Source: Paenibacillus sp. A3
GTDB taxonomy: Bacteria > Bacillota > Bacilli > Paenibacillales > NBRC-103111
DNA: 64,000 bases
Direction: 5' to 3'
Assembly (NCBI RefSeq): GCF_001399685.1
Contig: NZ_JTHN01000046.1
Coordinates: 1-64,000, forward strand
Shown: one piece after another, positions 53,635 through 62,645 of the stretch
Numbering within the stretch: the stretch's first letter is position 1
How the letters are laid out: every line of letters starts with the position of its first letter
Made by a program: the position numbers and the translations under genes
The notes under the pieces: model-generated
Database searches by the model: none
What the model was told of the DNA's origin: nothing
Seen by the model: the letters and a program-made list of their open reading frames with translations, nothing else

Positions 53635-53678
53635 AAGATTAAAAACTACATGCTTTATCGTACCTTAACATTAAAGCT

Positions 53679-53708
53679 AAACTTGCCAAATGATCAGGCA
53701 AGTTTTTT
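53679..53708 (+). terminator. Intrinsic terminator
   Basis: AAACTTGCC/GGCAAGTTT 9-bp stem with a 9-nt loop, then TTT. Confidence 0.85.
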
Positions 53709-53916
53709 GTTTTGGAAAGCACCTGGGCATCAAAATGACCTCTTTGTATAATGTGGGTTTTACTGCACTATCGTTAAATCCTAACATGCTTCATTTGGCC
53801 CCTAGGAGCTTTAAAGAAAACTTGGATAGACAGTGCTTACACTGCAACAATCTTTGGAGGAACTATGTCCTTCAACATTTTAACGAAAATATAGCCACTC
53901 CATTTTTTTTGGTGGC

Positions 53917-54378
53917 TTATTTGGTTTGATTAATGTAATCAACAAAAGCCTTCAAAGGTTTTTTATTTGGCGGGAATATATCATCCGGCAGTTCATCAAT
54001 AGTAAACCACTTCAATTCTGTTGTTTCATTGGTTTGTGATAAAAAATCTCCTGAAAAATCTCTGCATACATAAACGATGCCGATAGAATAAACCTCATCT
54101 CCGTTTGGATATGTATACAGCCTGTCTTCTCCCGAAAAAACACCTAAAAGCTCAAGATTATTAGCTATTAAACCTGTTTCTTCCCATAACTCTCGTTTTG
54201 CGGCTTCTTCTACAGTTTCTCCTATTTCAACACCACCACCGTGCATTGCCCAACAATGATTGTCCCTGCGCTTTTGCAAAAGTACTTTTCCATCTTTATA
54301 TATAAAGACACCAGCCGCAATAACGATTAATCTTTCATGTCCGATTTTTTTTCTAATGCTGCTAATGTATCCAGCCAA
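53917..54378 (-). CDS. NUDIX hydrolase
   Basis: A 153-aa pyrophosphohydrolase. The Nudix box (GX5EX7REUXEEXGU) is complete around residues 48-70, from GGGVEIGE to RELWEETGL. The start is TTG 54378, with GGGAGG 8 nt upstream; the longer reading from 54411 has no site. Substrate not predictable. AT-rich like the next gene, unlike most of the window. A weak hairpin (AGCCAC/GTGGCT, 53893-53917) ends it. Confidence 0.9.
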   Translation of the reverse strand: MAGYISSIRKKIGHERLIVIAAGVFIYKDGKVLLQKRRDNHCWAMHGGGVEIGETVEEAAKRELWEETGLIANNLELLGVFSGEDRLYTYPNGDEVYSIGIVYVCRDFSGDFLSQTNETTELKWFTIDELPDDIFPPNKKPLKAFVDYINQTK

Positions 54379-54636
54379 ACGATTCACCCTCCCGAAATAT
54401 AAATTAGCCACTTGCCTGATAACAGCATAGCTATATCGTAGAAAACAGAACTACTCTTCCAATATCTTATCATTACCAAGCCACAAAACCCACTTCTATT
54501 TAACAGATGCATTACAGTGAACCGTACCATAAACAATGGTCTTGATCATTGCGCGAACGGGCAGGTTAATTGAAATAGTTGTAAATTGAAGTTATTTTTG
54601 TTATCATGCCTAAAGGTTAAGGAAAGGAGCATTATC

Positions 54637-54687
54637 ATGAGTTGCTCATGTTTTCCAGTAATTGATAAGTGCCCTGAATCTAAGTGA
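54637..54687 (+). CDS. 16-residue leader peptide upstream of the nucleotidyltransferase gene
   Basis: ATG start 7 nt after an excellent GGAAAGGAG site, encoding MSCSCFPVIDKCPESK, then TGA; the resistance-like gene starts 26 nt later with a weaker site. Short strongly translated ORFs in this position act as ribosome-stalling leaders for several ribosome-drug resistance genes. Here that role is inferred from layout only. Confidence 0.5.
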   Translation: MSCSCFPVIDKCPESK

Positions 54688-54713
54688 TAAATTTTAGATA
54701 AGGGGTTTTATAA

Positions 54714-55511
54714 ATGTTTTTACAGAAACGAATCATCCAATCAGTTAAAGAAAATTGTGAACAAAACTCCAATGTAGCTTCATGTATGATGTATGGTTCC
54801 TTCACTAAAGGTGAGGGGGATCAATACTCTGATGTTGAGTTTTATATATTTATTAAGGACGATAAATTTGAAAATTTTCAATCAAGACAATGGATTGCCG
54901 AAATTGCTTCTTATGATTTGATGTTTCAAAATGAGTATGGAACAGAAGTTGTTATTTTTTCTAACTTGATTCGAGGTGAATTTCATTTTTTGCCAGAATC
55001 CAAAATAGAAGTAATAAAAACTTTCAAGCCCACTGGAGTTTTTCCTGATACAGATTCCATGTTTATTTACGACACTACAGGAATGTTGAAGCAATGTCTG
55101 GATCACTTAGGTGGGGATGGCCCAGAGCGAATGACAAATGAGAATGTGAATTTTGCTTTTAATAATTTTGTGAATGCTTGGTTAATGGGAATAAACGTAT
55201 TGAAAAGAGGAGAATTAGCACGTTCTTTAGAAGTTCTGACATATGTGCAAAAGTATATTTTGCATTTATTAAGAGTTAAGGAACAGAATGTAGAACGGTG
55301 GCTAAACAGCACGAAAAATTTAGAGAATGATCTGACTTCAGAAGGATATAAAGATTACTCTTTAATAACTTCTAAGTTACAAAAAGACGATTTAGAGAAC
55401 GCATATACTCATGCATTGACGGTCGCAGAAAAATTAATAGAGAGTTTAAAGCCTAAATACGATTTTGAGGTAGATATTCATATAATTATTAAACTTCGCC
55501 ACTGTCTATAA
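54714..55511 (+). CDS. Lincosamide nucleotidyltransferase-like protein (Lnu(B)/Lnu(F) type)
   Basis: A 265-aa nucleotidyltransferase. The active-site block MMYGSFTKGEGDQYSDVEFYIF (27-48) has the GS...D.E motif, with metal-binding Asp40 and Glu42. The following EYGTEVVIF.NLIRGEFHFL and WLMGINVLKRGE.ARSLE segments agree closely with Lnu(B), a lincosamide-adenylylating enzyme of 267 aa. The C-terminal third is less alike, so specificity is unproven. AT-rich, with a leader peptide upstream, which suggests acquisition. Confidence 0.85.
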   Translation: MFLQKRIIQSVKENCEQNSNVASCMMYGSFTKGEGDQYSDVEFYIFIKDDKFENFQSRQWIAEIASYDLMFQNEYGTEVVIFSNLIRGEFHFLPESKIEVIKTFKPTGVFPDTDSMFIYDTTGMLKQCLDHLGGDGPERMTNENVNFAFNNFVNAWLMGINVLKRGELARSLEVLTYVQKYILHLLRVKEQNVERWLNSTKNLENDLTSEGYKDYSLITSKLQKDDLENAYTHALTVAEKLIESLKPKYDFEVDIHIIIKLRHCL

Positions 55512-55526
55512 ATTAATAATATTCAA

Positions 55527-55564
55527 GAAAGCACTGCGCAGTTTGATCAGTGCTTTCTTTTTTA
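55527..55564 (+). terminator. Intrinsic terminator of the nucleotidyltransferase gene
   Basis: GAAAGCACTG/CAGTGCTTTC perfect 10-bp stem followed by seven T. Confidence 0.9.
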
Positions 55565-55966
55565 AGCTAAAGAGGCATACCAAAGAGCAGAATACCGACC
55601 AATCGCTTACCATCAGTAATGCCAAGTTGATCTTCCACAACTACGACCAAGAGCCCGGGAACATCGGAAAGAACTTAACCATCTTGTTTCATCATCCGCT
55701 ATAGAGGACAACCGCTCCGCCTACGCCCCATTAAAACCATTAGACCTTCATCGATTTTCAAGCAATCGAATCAAATATTCGTCATAAATTTGAAACGAAA
55801 ACGTTTCCGCACCAGCGAGTGATTCCTTCCTTTATCGTTTGCATTGGATTGGGATTCGGCAGGAATATCGCGCAGGCAATATAACGTTGTTTCTCCGTAT
55901 GATTGGAGGAATAATCCAATTCCGAGAAATCCAAAGGAATGTCTAATTCAGCAAAGTGGCCGATTG
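55565..55966. other. Gene-free stretch with possible decayed coding sequence
   Basis: About 400 nt without a supported gene. On the minus strand the short open piece VVVEDQLGITDGKRLVGILLF (about 55577-55640) reads like the end of an enzyme, but stops interrupt it. No terminator, repeat or known RNA motif was recognised. Confidence 0.4.
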
Positions 55967-55995
55967 TTGACTTCACGGTCAAGAATTGATATCAT
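55967..55995 (+). promoter_or_regulatory. Promoter and operator of the TetR gene
   Basis: TTGACT, 17 bp, TATCAT. The inverted repeat TTGAC-TTCACG-GTCAA overlaps the -35 box. The expected start point falls at about 56002-56004, at the ATG itself. Confidence 0.5.
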
Positions 55996-56002
55996 GGCTT
56001 CT

Positions 56003-56584
56003 ATGAGCAGACCAAGAGAATTTGATGTCGATCGTGCGCTGCACCAGTCCATGGAAGTATTCTGGACGAAAGGCTTTAAGTCGACTTCCTTTGAGGATTT
56101 GACCCGTACGACACAGGTTAAGAAGCAAAGTTTGTATTGCGTTTTTGAAGATAAACGGGCCTTGTTTTTAAAGGCGCTGGCGCTGTATCGCGAACAGAGT
56201 ATATCGATGCTGGAAGAGCTGGCCTCCCGGGAAATGTCCCCCTTGAAAAAGCTGGAGGCCATACGGGATGCTAAGCTATGTCAAGGCAACGAAACCATTC
56301 GTAGAGGATGTCTCGTGGTTAATTCCGCGCTGGAATTTGGAACCGATGACGAGGAGGTAACCCGCGAAGTAGAGATGATGTTCGCCAAGGTCGAACAAAT
56401 ACTTGGGAAGATCATCCGCAGCGGTCAGGAACAGCAGCTCATTACGACCCGCCATACCAGCCAAGAGCTTGCTGCTTATCTGAACAATGCGCTTCTCGGC
56501 GCGAAAATCATGGAGAGATCAGGCGCTTCCCGAGAGCGGATCGATGCGGTCTTGCGTACGTCTTTTGCGATGCTCGAACCTTGA
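56003..56584 (+). CDS. TetR/AcrR-family regulator
   Basis: A 193-aa repressor that begins MSRPREFDVDRAL, with HTH at about 22-50 (TSFEDLTRTTQVKKQSLYCVFEDK) and a C-terminal ligand domain with Cys in NETIRRGCLVV. An ATG three codons earlier (55994) overlaps the predicted -10 box, so 56003 is preferred and the mRNA may be leaderless. It is followed by an Old Yellow Enzyme gene with the same type of operator, the common pairing for electrophile-responsive regulators. Confidence 0.85.
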   Translation: MSRPREFDVDRALHQSMEVFWTKGFKSTSFEDLTRTTQVKKQSLYCVFEDKRALFLKALALYREQSISMLEELASREMSPLKKLEAIRDAKLCQGNETIRRGCLVVNSALEFGTDDEEVTREVEMMFAKVEQILGKIIRSGQEQQLITTRHTSQELAAYLNNALLGAKIMERSGASRERIDAVLRTSFAMLEP

Positions 56585-56603
56585 TCTTTTTTTTGCGAAG
56601 TTT

Positions 56604-56619
56604 TTGACTGCGTAGTCAA
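56604..56619. promoter_or_regulatory. TetR-type operator before the flavin oxidoreductase gene
   Basis: TTGAC-TGCGTA-GTCAA, with inner TTGACT-GCGT-AGTCAA exactly symmetric. It shares arms and spacing with the site at 55967 and overlaps a TTGACT -35 box. Confidence 0.65.
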
Positions 56620-56815
56620 TAAAGGATTTTGTTGTTAAATAATGGATGTTATAAGAAATATTAGGGGAGATTAAAGGAGGTGGTTCTCCGGGATATCCAA
56701 GTACATGAGTGAACATCCGAATTCAAGCTGCTGACTGTAACTCTTTAAACGCTGATGACAACATGTGGGGTTATTTACATAATTCAATCATATCTAATTA
56801 AATTTGGAGGTCGTT

Positions 56816-57856
56816 ATGAGTTATTCTCAATCTGTTCAAGCCTTGTTCCAACCGTTCACAAACGGAACTATGACTCTGTCTAATCGTATCGTGATGGCAC
56901 CGATGACCCGGCAGTTTTCCCCGGACGGCGTGCCGGGTTTGGATGTGGCCGCTTATTACCGCCGCAGGGCCGAAAACGGCGTTGGACTTATCGTGACGGA
57001 AGGTACGGTGATCAACCATCCGGATGCGTCCAATTCCGCCAACGTACCGCATTTCTATGGCGAAGCCGCATTAAACGGTTGGGCAAACGTAGTGACTGAG
57101 GTACACGAGGCGGGCGGACGGATTATACCGCAGATTTGGCATATGGGAGCGCGGGGCCAAGTAGGCGATTATTCGGAATCGGAAATCGCCGCAATCGTCC
57201 AAGGCTTCGCACAGGCGGCATCCGAAGCCAAGCGGCTTGGCTTCGACGGCATCGAGCTCCACGGTGCGCATGGATATTTAATCGACCAATTCTTCTGGGA
57301 GAAAACCAATACGCGAACCGACAGCTATGGTGGCGACATGGTTGCACGCACCCGATTTGCAGTGGAGGTTATCGAAGCTTGCCGTCGTGCCGTCGGACCG
57401 GAATTCCCAATCGTGTTTCGTTTCTCGCAATGGAAGGCGAGTGACTACACAGCGAAATTGGCTGAAACGCCGGAGCTGCTGAAACAGTTCCTGGCGCCCT
57501 TGGTCGACGCGGGCGTCGATATTTTCCACTGCTCAACGCGCCGTTTCTGGGAGCCGGAGTTCGAAGGCTCTGATCTGAATCTTGCCGGATGGACAAAAAA
57601 GTTGACAGGGAAACCGACGATTACGGTCGGATCGGTAGGTCTGGATGGCGATTTTATGAGCCTCTTTACCGAAGGAAAAGGAGCCAATAATGCGAAGATC
57701 GACGGGTTAATCGAGAGGCTGGAACGTCAAGAATTTGATCTGGTAGCCGTAGGTCGGGCATTATTGGTGGACCCTCTTTGGGCAAACAAGATCCGCGACG
57801 GCCGAACAGCCGAATTGGTCCCCTTTACGACTGAGGCAGTGAAAACACTTCATTAA
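56816..57856 (+). CDS. NADH:flavin oxidoreductase, Old Yellow Enzyme family
   Basis: A 346-aa FMN-dependent ene-reductase. LFQPFTNGTMTLSNRIVMAPMTR starts the barrel, HGAHGYLIDQFF carries the substrate-binding His pair, and ITVGSVGLDG plus VAVGRALLVDP make up the phosphate site. TTGGAGG precedes the ATG by 5 nt. Regulated by the adjacent TetR protein through the shared operator (inference). A terminator follows. Confidence 0.93.
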   Translation: MSYSQSVQALFQPFTNGTMTLSNRIVMAPMTRQFSPDGVPGLDVAAYYRRRAENGVGLIVTEGTVINHPDASNSANVPHFYGEAALNGWANVVTEVHEAGGRIIPQIWHMGARGQVGDYSESEIAAIVQGFAQAASEAKRLGFDGIELHGAHGYLIDQFFWEKTNTRTDSYGGDMVARTRFAVEVIEACRRAVGPEFPIVFRFSQWKASDYTAKLAETPELLKQFLAPLVDAGVDIFHCSTRRFWEPEFEGSDLNLAGWTKKLTGKPTITVGSVGLDGDFMSLFTEGKGANNAKIDGLIERLERQEFDLVAVGRALLVDPLWANKIRDGRTAELVPFTTEAVKTLH

Positions 57857-57884
57857 GTAGCAGGAGTCCCTGCTATAGCGCAGT

Positions 57885-57932
57885 AAAAACGGCAATCCGA
57901 AGGAGGCGCTGCTTCCCGGACTGCCGTTTTTT
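57885..57932. terminator. Bidirectional terminator
   Basis: AAAAACGGCA/TGCCGTTTTT stem with an extra CCG pairing inside, then TT. Confidence 0.8.
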
Positions 57933-57944
57933 AGTGCTGCAGGA

Positions 57945-58505
57945 TTAAGAAGGGTAAAGGATGATGTTATGGTACATCGTCTTCTGATCCGTTTTATTCG
58001 TATAGATATGGCTTTGGTCCGCCGTAAACCGAAGCGCGTCACCCACCTTCAGGGTGTATGTCTTCTGCTGGATCGTGATGTCAAGCTCGCCCTGCATCAT
58101 CAGAATGTACTCTTCGATCCCCTCGTTATGCGGCTCCGAAATGTGGGTGCAATTCGCTTCCATTTCTACCGTATAAATTTCAAAGCGCTTCTGCTGGTCG
58201 AACGGAACGAGCGGGAACGCCCGGTACCGGCCCTCTTCCTCTACAAAAGGCTCCAAATTCTCAAAGCGGAAATGCGTGACCTTGGCCGGTTCTTCTTCGA
58301 TAAGAGACGTAAACGAGATACGCAGCCCGTTCACGATTTTCCACAGGATCGAGATCGTCGGGTTCGAATCGCCGCGTTCGATTTGTCCGAGCATCGCTTT
58401 GCTGACCCCCGTCAGCTCCGCTACCTGATCGAGGCTGAGCGAGCGGGCTTTGCGGATGGCCTGAAGGCTTTTGCCGATTTTCTTATGAATTTGTTCGTGC
58501 TCCAT
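57945..58505 (-). CDS. XRE-family regulator with C-terminal cupin domain
   Basis: A 186-aa protein: helix-turn-helix at about 10-62 (LDQVAELTGVSKAMLGQIERGDSNPTI) and a cupin sensor at about 105-180 (HNEGIEEYILMMQGELDI; VGDALRFTADQSHIY). Such regulators often control amino-acid catabolism. GGGAGG precedes the ATG. It diverges from tdh-kbl by 215 bp containing inverted repeats, so threonine catabolism is its likely target. Confidence 0.9.
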   Translation of the reverse strand: MEHEQIHKKIGKSLQAIRKARSLSLDQVAELTGVSKAMLGQIERGDSNPTISILWKIVNGLRISFTSLIEEEPAKVTHFRFENLEPFVEEEGRYRAFPLVPFDQQKRFEIYTVEMEANCTHISEPHNEGIEEYILMMQGELDITIQQKTYTLKVGDALRFTADQSHIYTNKTDQKTMYHNIILYPS

Positions 58506-58622
58506 GATATCCTCCCATGCTGCTTTACTCTCTCCATTATAAACGAACGGCGGTCGCGCACAACGGTTCCGTGTGGACTTGCCGGCGGGAAGAAAAATTT
58601 TTTACAAGGTGCCGCTTTAACC

Positions 58623-58667
58623 TATGTACAATATCACGTACATATGTATAATATAGTGTAAGTACAC
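58623..58667. promoter_or_regulatory. tdh promoter region with two inverted repeats
   Basis: TATGTAC-N8-GTACATA (58623-58644) directly upstream of TATAAT (58647-58652), then GTGTA-AG-TACAC (58656-58667) at the start point. Candidate sites for the divergent XRE-cupin regulator. Confidence 0.55.
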
Positions 58668-58720
58668 CATAGCGCACAATGGTTTATTATATTATACAAC
58701 ATCCGGCGGAGGGATGCACG

Positions 58721-59827
58721 ATGGGAACAACGATGATAGGGCTTGTGAAGGAAAAGCGGGCGTTCGGCGCGGTATTGAAGGAGGTTCCCGTTCCGGTGTG
58801 CGGTCCCGATGAAGTGCTGGTCCGGGTGAAAACGACTTCAATCTGCGGTACGGATTTACATATTTACCAATGGGACGCCTGGGCGGAGCAAACGGTGGTC
58901 ACGCCTAACGTATTCGGCCATGAATTCGCCGGCGTCGTAGAAGCCGTAGGCAGCCGGGTCACGAACGTGAAGCTCGGGGACCGCATCTCGGCGGAAGGGC
59001 ATATCGTCTGCGGCGTCTGCAAGTCCTGCCGGACCGGCAACGCGCACGTCTGCCCGAATACGAGAAGCTTCGGCATTACGGCGCCGGGCTGCTTCGCGGA
59101 CTACGCCGTCGTCAAAGCGACCAACGTGATTCACAACGATCCGCAGCTGCCCTTCGAGCTCGCCTGCTTGCAGGACCCGCTGGGCAACGCCGTACAGACG
59201 GTGCTTTCCGGCGACATCGTCGGCAAGTCGGTGGCTGTCATCGGCACCGGGCCGATCGGCTTGATGGCGGTAGCGGTGGCCAAAGCGTGCGGAGCGGGTA
59301 CAGTGATAGCGGTGGACGTAAACGCTTACCGTTTGGGACTGGCCCGTACAATGGGAGCGGACGTGACAATCAACAGCAAGGAGACGTCCATGGTGCAGGC
59401 GATCATGGAGCATACCGGCGGGGAAGGGGCGGAAGTGGTGCTGGAAATGTCCGGCCACCCGGACGCTATCCGCGGCGGATTCGAAGCGGCGGCTCCGGCA
59501 GCCCGCGTTTCGCTGCTGGGTATCCCGACCCGGGAGGTTTCGCTCGACCTGTCGCGGCATATTATTTTTAAGGGTATTCGCGTGGAAGGCATCACCGGAC
59601 GGCGCATGTATCAGACCTGGTACCAGCTTAAGGGTTTGCTCGACCGGGCGCGGATCGATCTGAAGCCGCTCATTTCGCACACTTTTACATTGGATCAATA
59701 CGAGGAAGCTTTCGCACTTGCAGCTTCCGGTCAATGCGGCAAAATCGTATTTCATCACGACACGGATACACAATCAACCAATAAGGGGGAGCTCGTTCAT
59801 GGCCAATTGGAACTCACTGCGGGATGA
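58721..59827 (+). CDS. tdh: L-threonine 3-dehydrogenase
   Basis: A 368-aa zinc medium-chain dehydrogenase that oxidises threonine to 2-amino-3-ketobutyrate. Catalytic Zn ligands are in TTSICGTDLHIY and FGHEFAG, structural Zn cysteines in CGVCKSCRTGNAHVC, and the NAD site is GTGPIGLMA. ATG 58721 with GGAGGG 7 nt upstream. The protein has about 20 residues beyond the usual VF(H) end, and the last 29 nt overlap kbl in another frame. Confidence 0.95.
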   Translation: MGTTMIGLVKEKRAFGAVLKEVPVPVCGPDEVLVRVKTTSICGTDLHIYQWDAWAEQTVVTPNVFGHEFAGVVEAVGSRVTNVKLGDRISAEGHIVCGVCKSCRTGNAHVCPNTRSFGITAPGCFADYAVVKATNVIHNDPQLPFELACLQDPLGNAVQTVLSGDIVGKSVAVIGTGPIGLMAVAVAKACGAGTVIAVDVNAYRLGLARTMGADVTINSKETSMVQAIMEHTGGEGAEVVLEMSGHPDAIRGGFEAAAPAARVSLLGIPTREVSLDLSRHIIFKGIRVEGITGRRMYQTWYQLKGLLDRARIDLKPLISHTFTLDQYEEAFALAASGQCGKIVFHHDTDTQSTNKGELVHGQLELTAG

Positions 59828-60977
59828 GTTGGAGCAAGCGAAGCAGGAAGGACGGTATCGTCCGATTACGGTCTGGGAGAGCCGCTCGGGCACTTGGATG
59901 ACGCTGAACGGCCGTCGGCTGCTGCAGATGTCTTCGAACAACTATCTGGGGCTGACCGATCACCCGGACTTGAAGGAAGCGGCTATTCGGGCCATCGAGC
60001 AGTACGGCGTTGGCAGCGGCTCGGTGCGCACCATTACGGGCACGCTCGACATTCACGACCGGCTGGAGCAGGAGCTGGCCCGGTTTAAGGGAACGGAAGC
60101 GGCGCTCGTGTTCCAGTCCGGATTTACGACGAATCAAGGCGTGCTCTCGTCCATCCTCGGTCCCGATGACGTCGTCATCAGCGACGAGTTGAACCATGCC
60201 AGCATCATCGATGGTATCCGGCTGACGAAGGCGCACCGGAAAATATTTGCGCACAAAGATATGGACCAACTGGAAGCCGTGCTCAAGGAAAGCACAGGGT
60301 TTAAGAAGCGCGTCGTCGTGACGGACGGAGTATTCAGCATGGACGGCGACATAGCCCCGCTGCCGAACATTGTGGAGCTGGCGGAGAAATACGACGCCTT
60401 CGTTTACGTCGACGACGCCCATGCGAGCGGCGTGCTCGGCAAGAACGGCAAAGGCTCGACCGACCATTTCGGGCTGCACGGGCGGGTACACATCCAAGTG
60501 GGCACGCTGTCCAAAGCCGTCGGCGCGGTCGGAGGCTACGTCGCGTGCGACCAAGTATTGAAGGACTATCTGATTCATAAAGCGCGTCCATTTCTGTTCA
60601 GCACGTCGCAGACGCCTGCGGTCGCGGCTACTTGCCTCGCGGCGATTCAAGTGCTCAAGCAAAGCGACGAGCTGATCAAGAAATTGTGGGCGAACGCCTC
60701 CTATTTCCGCTCGAAGGTACAGGCGCTCGGATTCGATACGGGCGGAAGCGAGACGCCGATCGTCCCGGTCATTGTGGGGGACCCGGCGAAGACGATGCGC
60801 TTCTCCGACCTGCTGCTGGAGGAAGGCATCTTCGCGCAAGGTATTGTCTACCCGACGGTCGCCATGGACAAAGGCCGGGTGCGGTTTATCGTGACCGCGG
60901 GGCATACGCAGGAGGCTCTCGATTTTGCGTTGAACGCGCTGGAGCGCGCGGGCAAGCAGTTGGGATTGCTGGGATAA
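59799..60977 (+). CDS. kbl: Glycine C-acetyltransferase (2-amino-3-ketobutyrate CoA ligase)
   Basis: A 392-aa PLP enzyme that splits 2-amino-3-ketobutyrate with CoA into glycine and acetyl-CoA. The PLP lysine is in VGTLSKAVGAVGGYV; SSNNYLGLTDHP, GSGSVRTITGT and VDDAHASGVLG are typical. GGGGGAG upstream lies inside the end of tdh, so the two are translationally coupled. The glycine produced feeds the cleavage system encoded at 35-41 kb. Confidence 0.96.
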   Translation: MANWNSLRDELEQAKQEGRYRPITVWESRSGTWMTLNGRRLLQMSSNNYLGLTDHPDLKEAAIRAIEQYGVGSGSVRTITGTLDIHDRLEQELARFKGTEAALVFQSGFTTNQGVLSSILGPDDVVISDELNHASIIDGIRLTKAHRKIFAHKDMDQLEAVLKESTGFKKRVVVTDGVFSMDGDIAPLPNIVELAEKYDAFVYVDDAHASGVLGKNGKGSTDHFGLHGRVHIQVGTLSKAVGAVGGYVACDQVLKDYLIHKARPFLFSTSQTPAVAATCLAAIQVLKQSDELIKKLWANASYFRSKVQALGFDTGGSETPIVPVIVGDPAKTMRFSDLLLEEGIFAQGIVYPTVAMDKGRVRFIVTAGHTQEALDFALNALERAGKQLGLLG

Positions 60978-60989
60978 AAGGGGAAATAA

Positions 60990-61031
60990 CAAGCGGCCGT
61001 CTCTCGTTGAGAGAAGCGGCCGTTTGTTGTT
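60990..61031 (+). terminator. Intrinsic terminator of tdh-kbl
   Basis: CGGCCG-TCTCTC / GAGAGA-AG-CGGCCG stem with a 3-nt loop and a 2-nt bulge, then TTTG. Confidence 0.65.
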
Positions 61032-61067
61032 ACTGGATGGGATGGACGGGAACATTGCTGCATTTGA

Positions 61068-61490
61068 TTAAGGCATATTGTACTTCAAATTGGTACTATA
61101 AGATTCCATAAGCCACTGATCGCGTTTTTTTAGCTTGAGGGTATCATAGTAAGTCTCTTCCTTTTCATTTCTTATTGTTGTGACTCTAACCAATGCCTTT
61201 TTACGGCTTGTCCCCATACTTAACAAATATAAGATTTGATATCGTTTAACCTCGCCATACCAATGTCTTTCATTTATTACGAACTGGGGATTTCCATCTT
61301 CCATCATTTTGCTAATTGTAGCGTAATCCCTTTTTATAAATGCTTGATAAAATTGGTCCAAAGCCCTCGCTGCATCTCGATTGTGAATTGAACTTGGATA
61401 CAAAAAGTACAATAGAGCACAACATATTAACGCTGTTATTGCTGCAAATACCCATATTAATTTCGTTCTTTTTTTATTATAAGCTTTCAT
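61068..61490 (-). CDS. Membrane-anchored protein of unknown function
   Basis: A 140-aa protein with a basic N-terminus (MKAYNKKRTK), one membrane helix (about 12-33) and an extracellular domain with the look of small NTF2/DUF4878-like folds (ALDQFYQAFIKRDYATISKMM; YYDTLKLKKRDQWLMES). GGAGGAGAAAGG precedes the ATG. No family assignment is secure. Minus strand, converging on kbl. Confidence 0.65.
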   Translation of the reverse strand: MKAYNKKRTKLIWVFAAITALICCALLYFLYPSSIHNRDAARALDQFYQAFIKRDYATISKMMEDGNPQFVINERHWYGEVKRYQILYLLSMGTSRKKALVRVTTIRNEKEETYYDTLKLKKRDQWLMESYSTNLKYNMP

Positions 61491-61607
61491 TATCCTTTCT
61501 CCTCCAAACTCATGTAGGGGATGGAGAGCGAGGGAACCTATATTTATAACGTTCATTTAATGTAAAATGTTTCTTGTTTTAAGATATTTTACTTTTTTGA
61601 ACTCTCT

Positions 61608-62645
61608 CTATTTCAACCCTGCCGACACGGCTTCCCAGAATCGTTGATCTTCCATTCCCATAGCGTATACTGATACGCCGGCAAGCCAGTAGGTTTTGGT
61701 ATATTGCGTCTTTTGCTTGATCGATGCCTCGTCTTCATACCAAACGACATGCTTCGCTCCGTCCGTATCCGTGTAATTGAAATACATCGAACCCGTAACG
61801 GCATCCCGCATCGGGGTTGCTTGGGTAGAAGCGATCAGCTTGGGCATATCCTTCCATTCGATGAATCGATTGCTTTTGTTCGCCGGATCGGACAAGTTCC
61901 AGTCGTTGCCGTACGCCGGAAGCCCCATAAGCACCTTCTCCGAAGGAACATACGTGATCGCGAAGTGGAGAGAGGCTTCAATCCACGGATTACTCGCGAC
62001 CGGCCCGGGATCGCTCCATACGCCATGCTCGTCGTAGGTCATCACCTGGATGACGTCGGCCGCTTTGCCCAGCTCCTCGTAATCAAAAGCGCCCGTCCAC
62101 GAATCCGACGGATCGTCCTCCGACTTTGGCGGGAACCGAGACCATGGTCAGGAACCCGTTCGCCTTCATTTTGCCGGCAACCTCTTGAACGAATTTCGTC
62201 ATCCCGCGCGATCCTCCGGCAAAACCGCTTCAAAGTCGATGTTAATCCCTTTGTATTTATTTTTTTTCACCAGATTGAGCATATTTTTGATCAGGTTGTT
62301 TTTGGCCGTCGGCTTCGTCAGGACATTGTGCGCGATATGGCTGTCCCAATCGTGGTCGCGGTAATTGGATACCAAGGCGTAGGGCAGCACCTTCACCGAA
62401 TTGGCGTAATTCACGGCTTGCGTCGGCACCTTTCCGACGATATTTCCGTTGATATCGGTATTGAACGTATCTGTAGAGATTTGATTCATGTAGCTGTGAA
62501 ACTTGGGAAATGCTTCGGTCGAATCCTCCGTATAATAACCGAGAACCGTTGGGGCCGCCGCGTAAGATGTTGTCACGCTGACGGAGAGCGCGGATGCCAA
62601 TAAAGCCGAGACAGCAAAAGCCTTCAGTGCCTTTCTGTAATTCAT
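61608..62645 (-). pseudogene. Glycoside hydrolase family 18 (chitinase/SleL-like), two compensating frameshifts
   Basis: The N-terminal part (62645-62199) has a signal peptide (ending SYA), then VLGYYTEDS and the catalytic strand KGINIDFEAV of the YaaH/SleL-like GH18 class, and hits a stop after EDRAG. The C-terminal part (62045-61608; VMTYDEHGVW, GLPAYGNDW, VSVYAMGMED) is in the same frame. The stretch between (about 62200-62120) makes sense only in another frame (MTKFVQEVAGKMKANG). One lost and one gained base explain this. True decay or sequencing error both remain possible. Confidence 0.8.

Noticed and set aside
53690-53929. 79-aa ORF after the iron-binding lipoprotein
   Set aside because: Starts inside a terminator, lacks a ribosome site, and shows no protein-like pattern.
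55782-55982. 66-aa minus-strand ORF
   Set aside because: No ribosome site, overlaps the TetR promoter, not recognisable.
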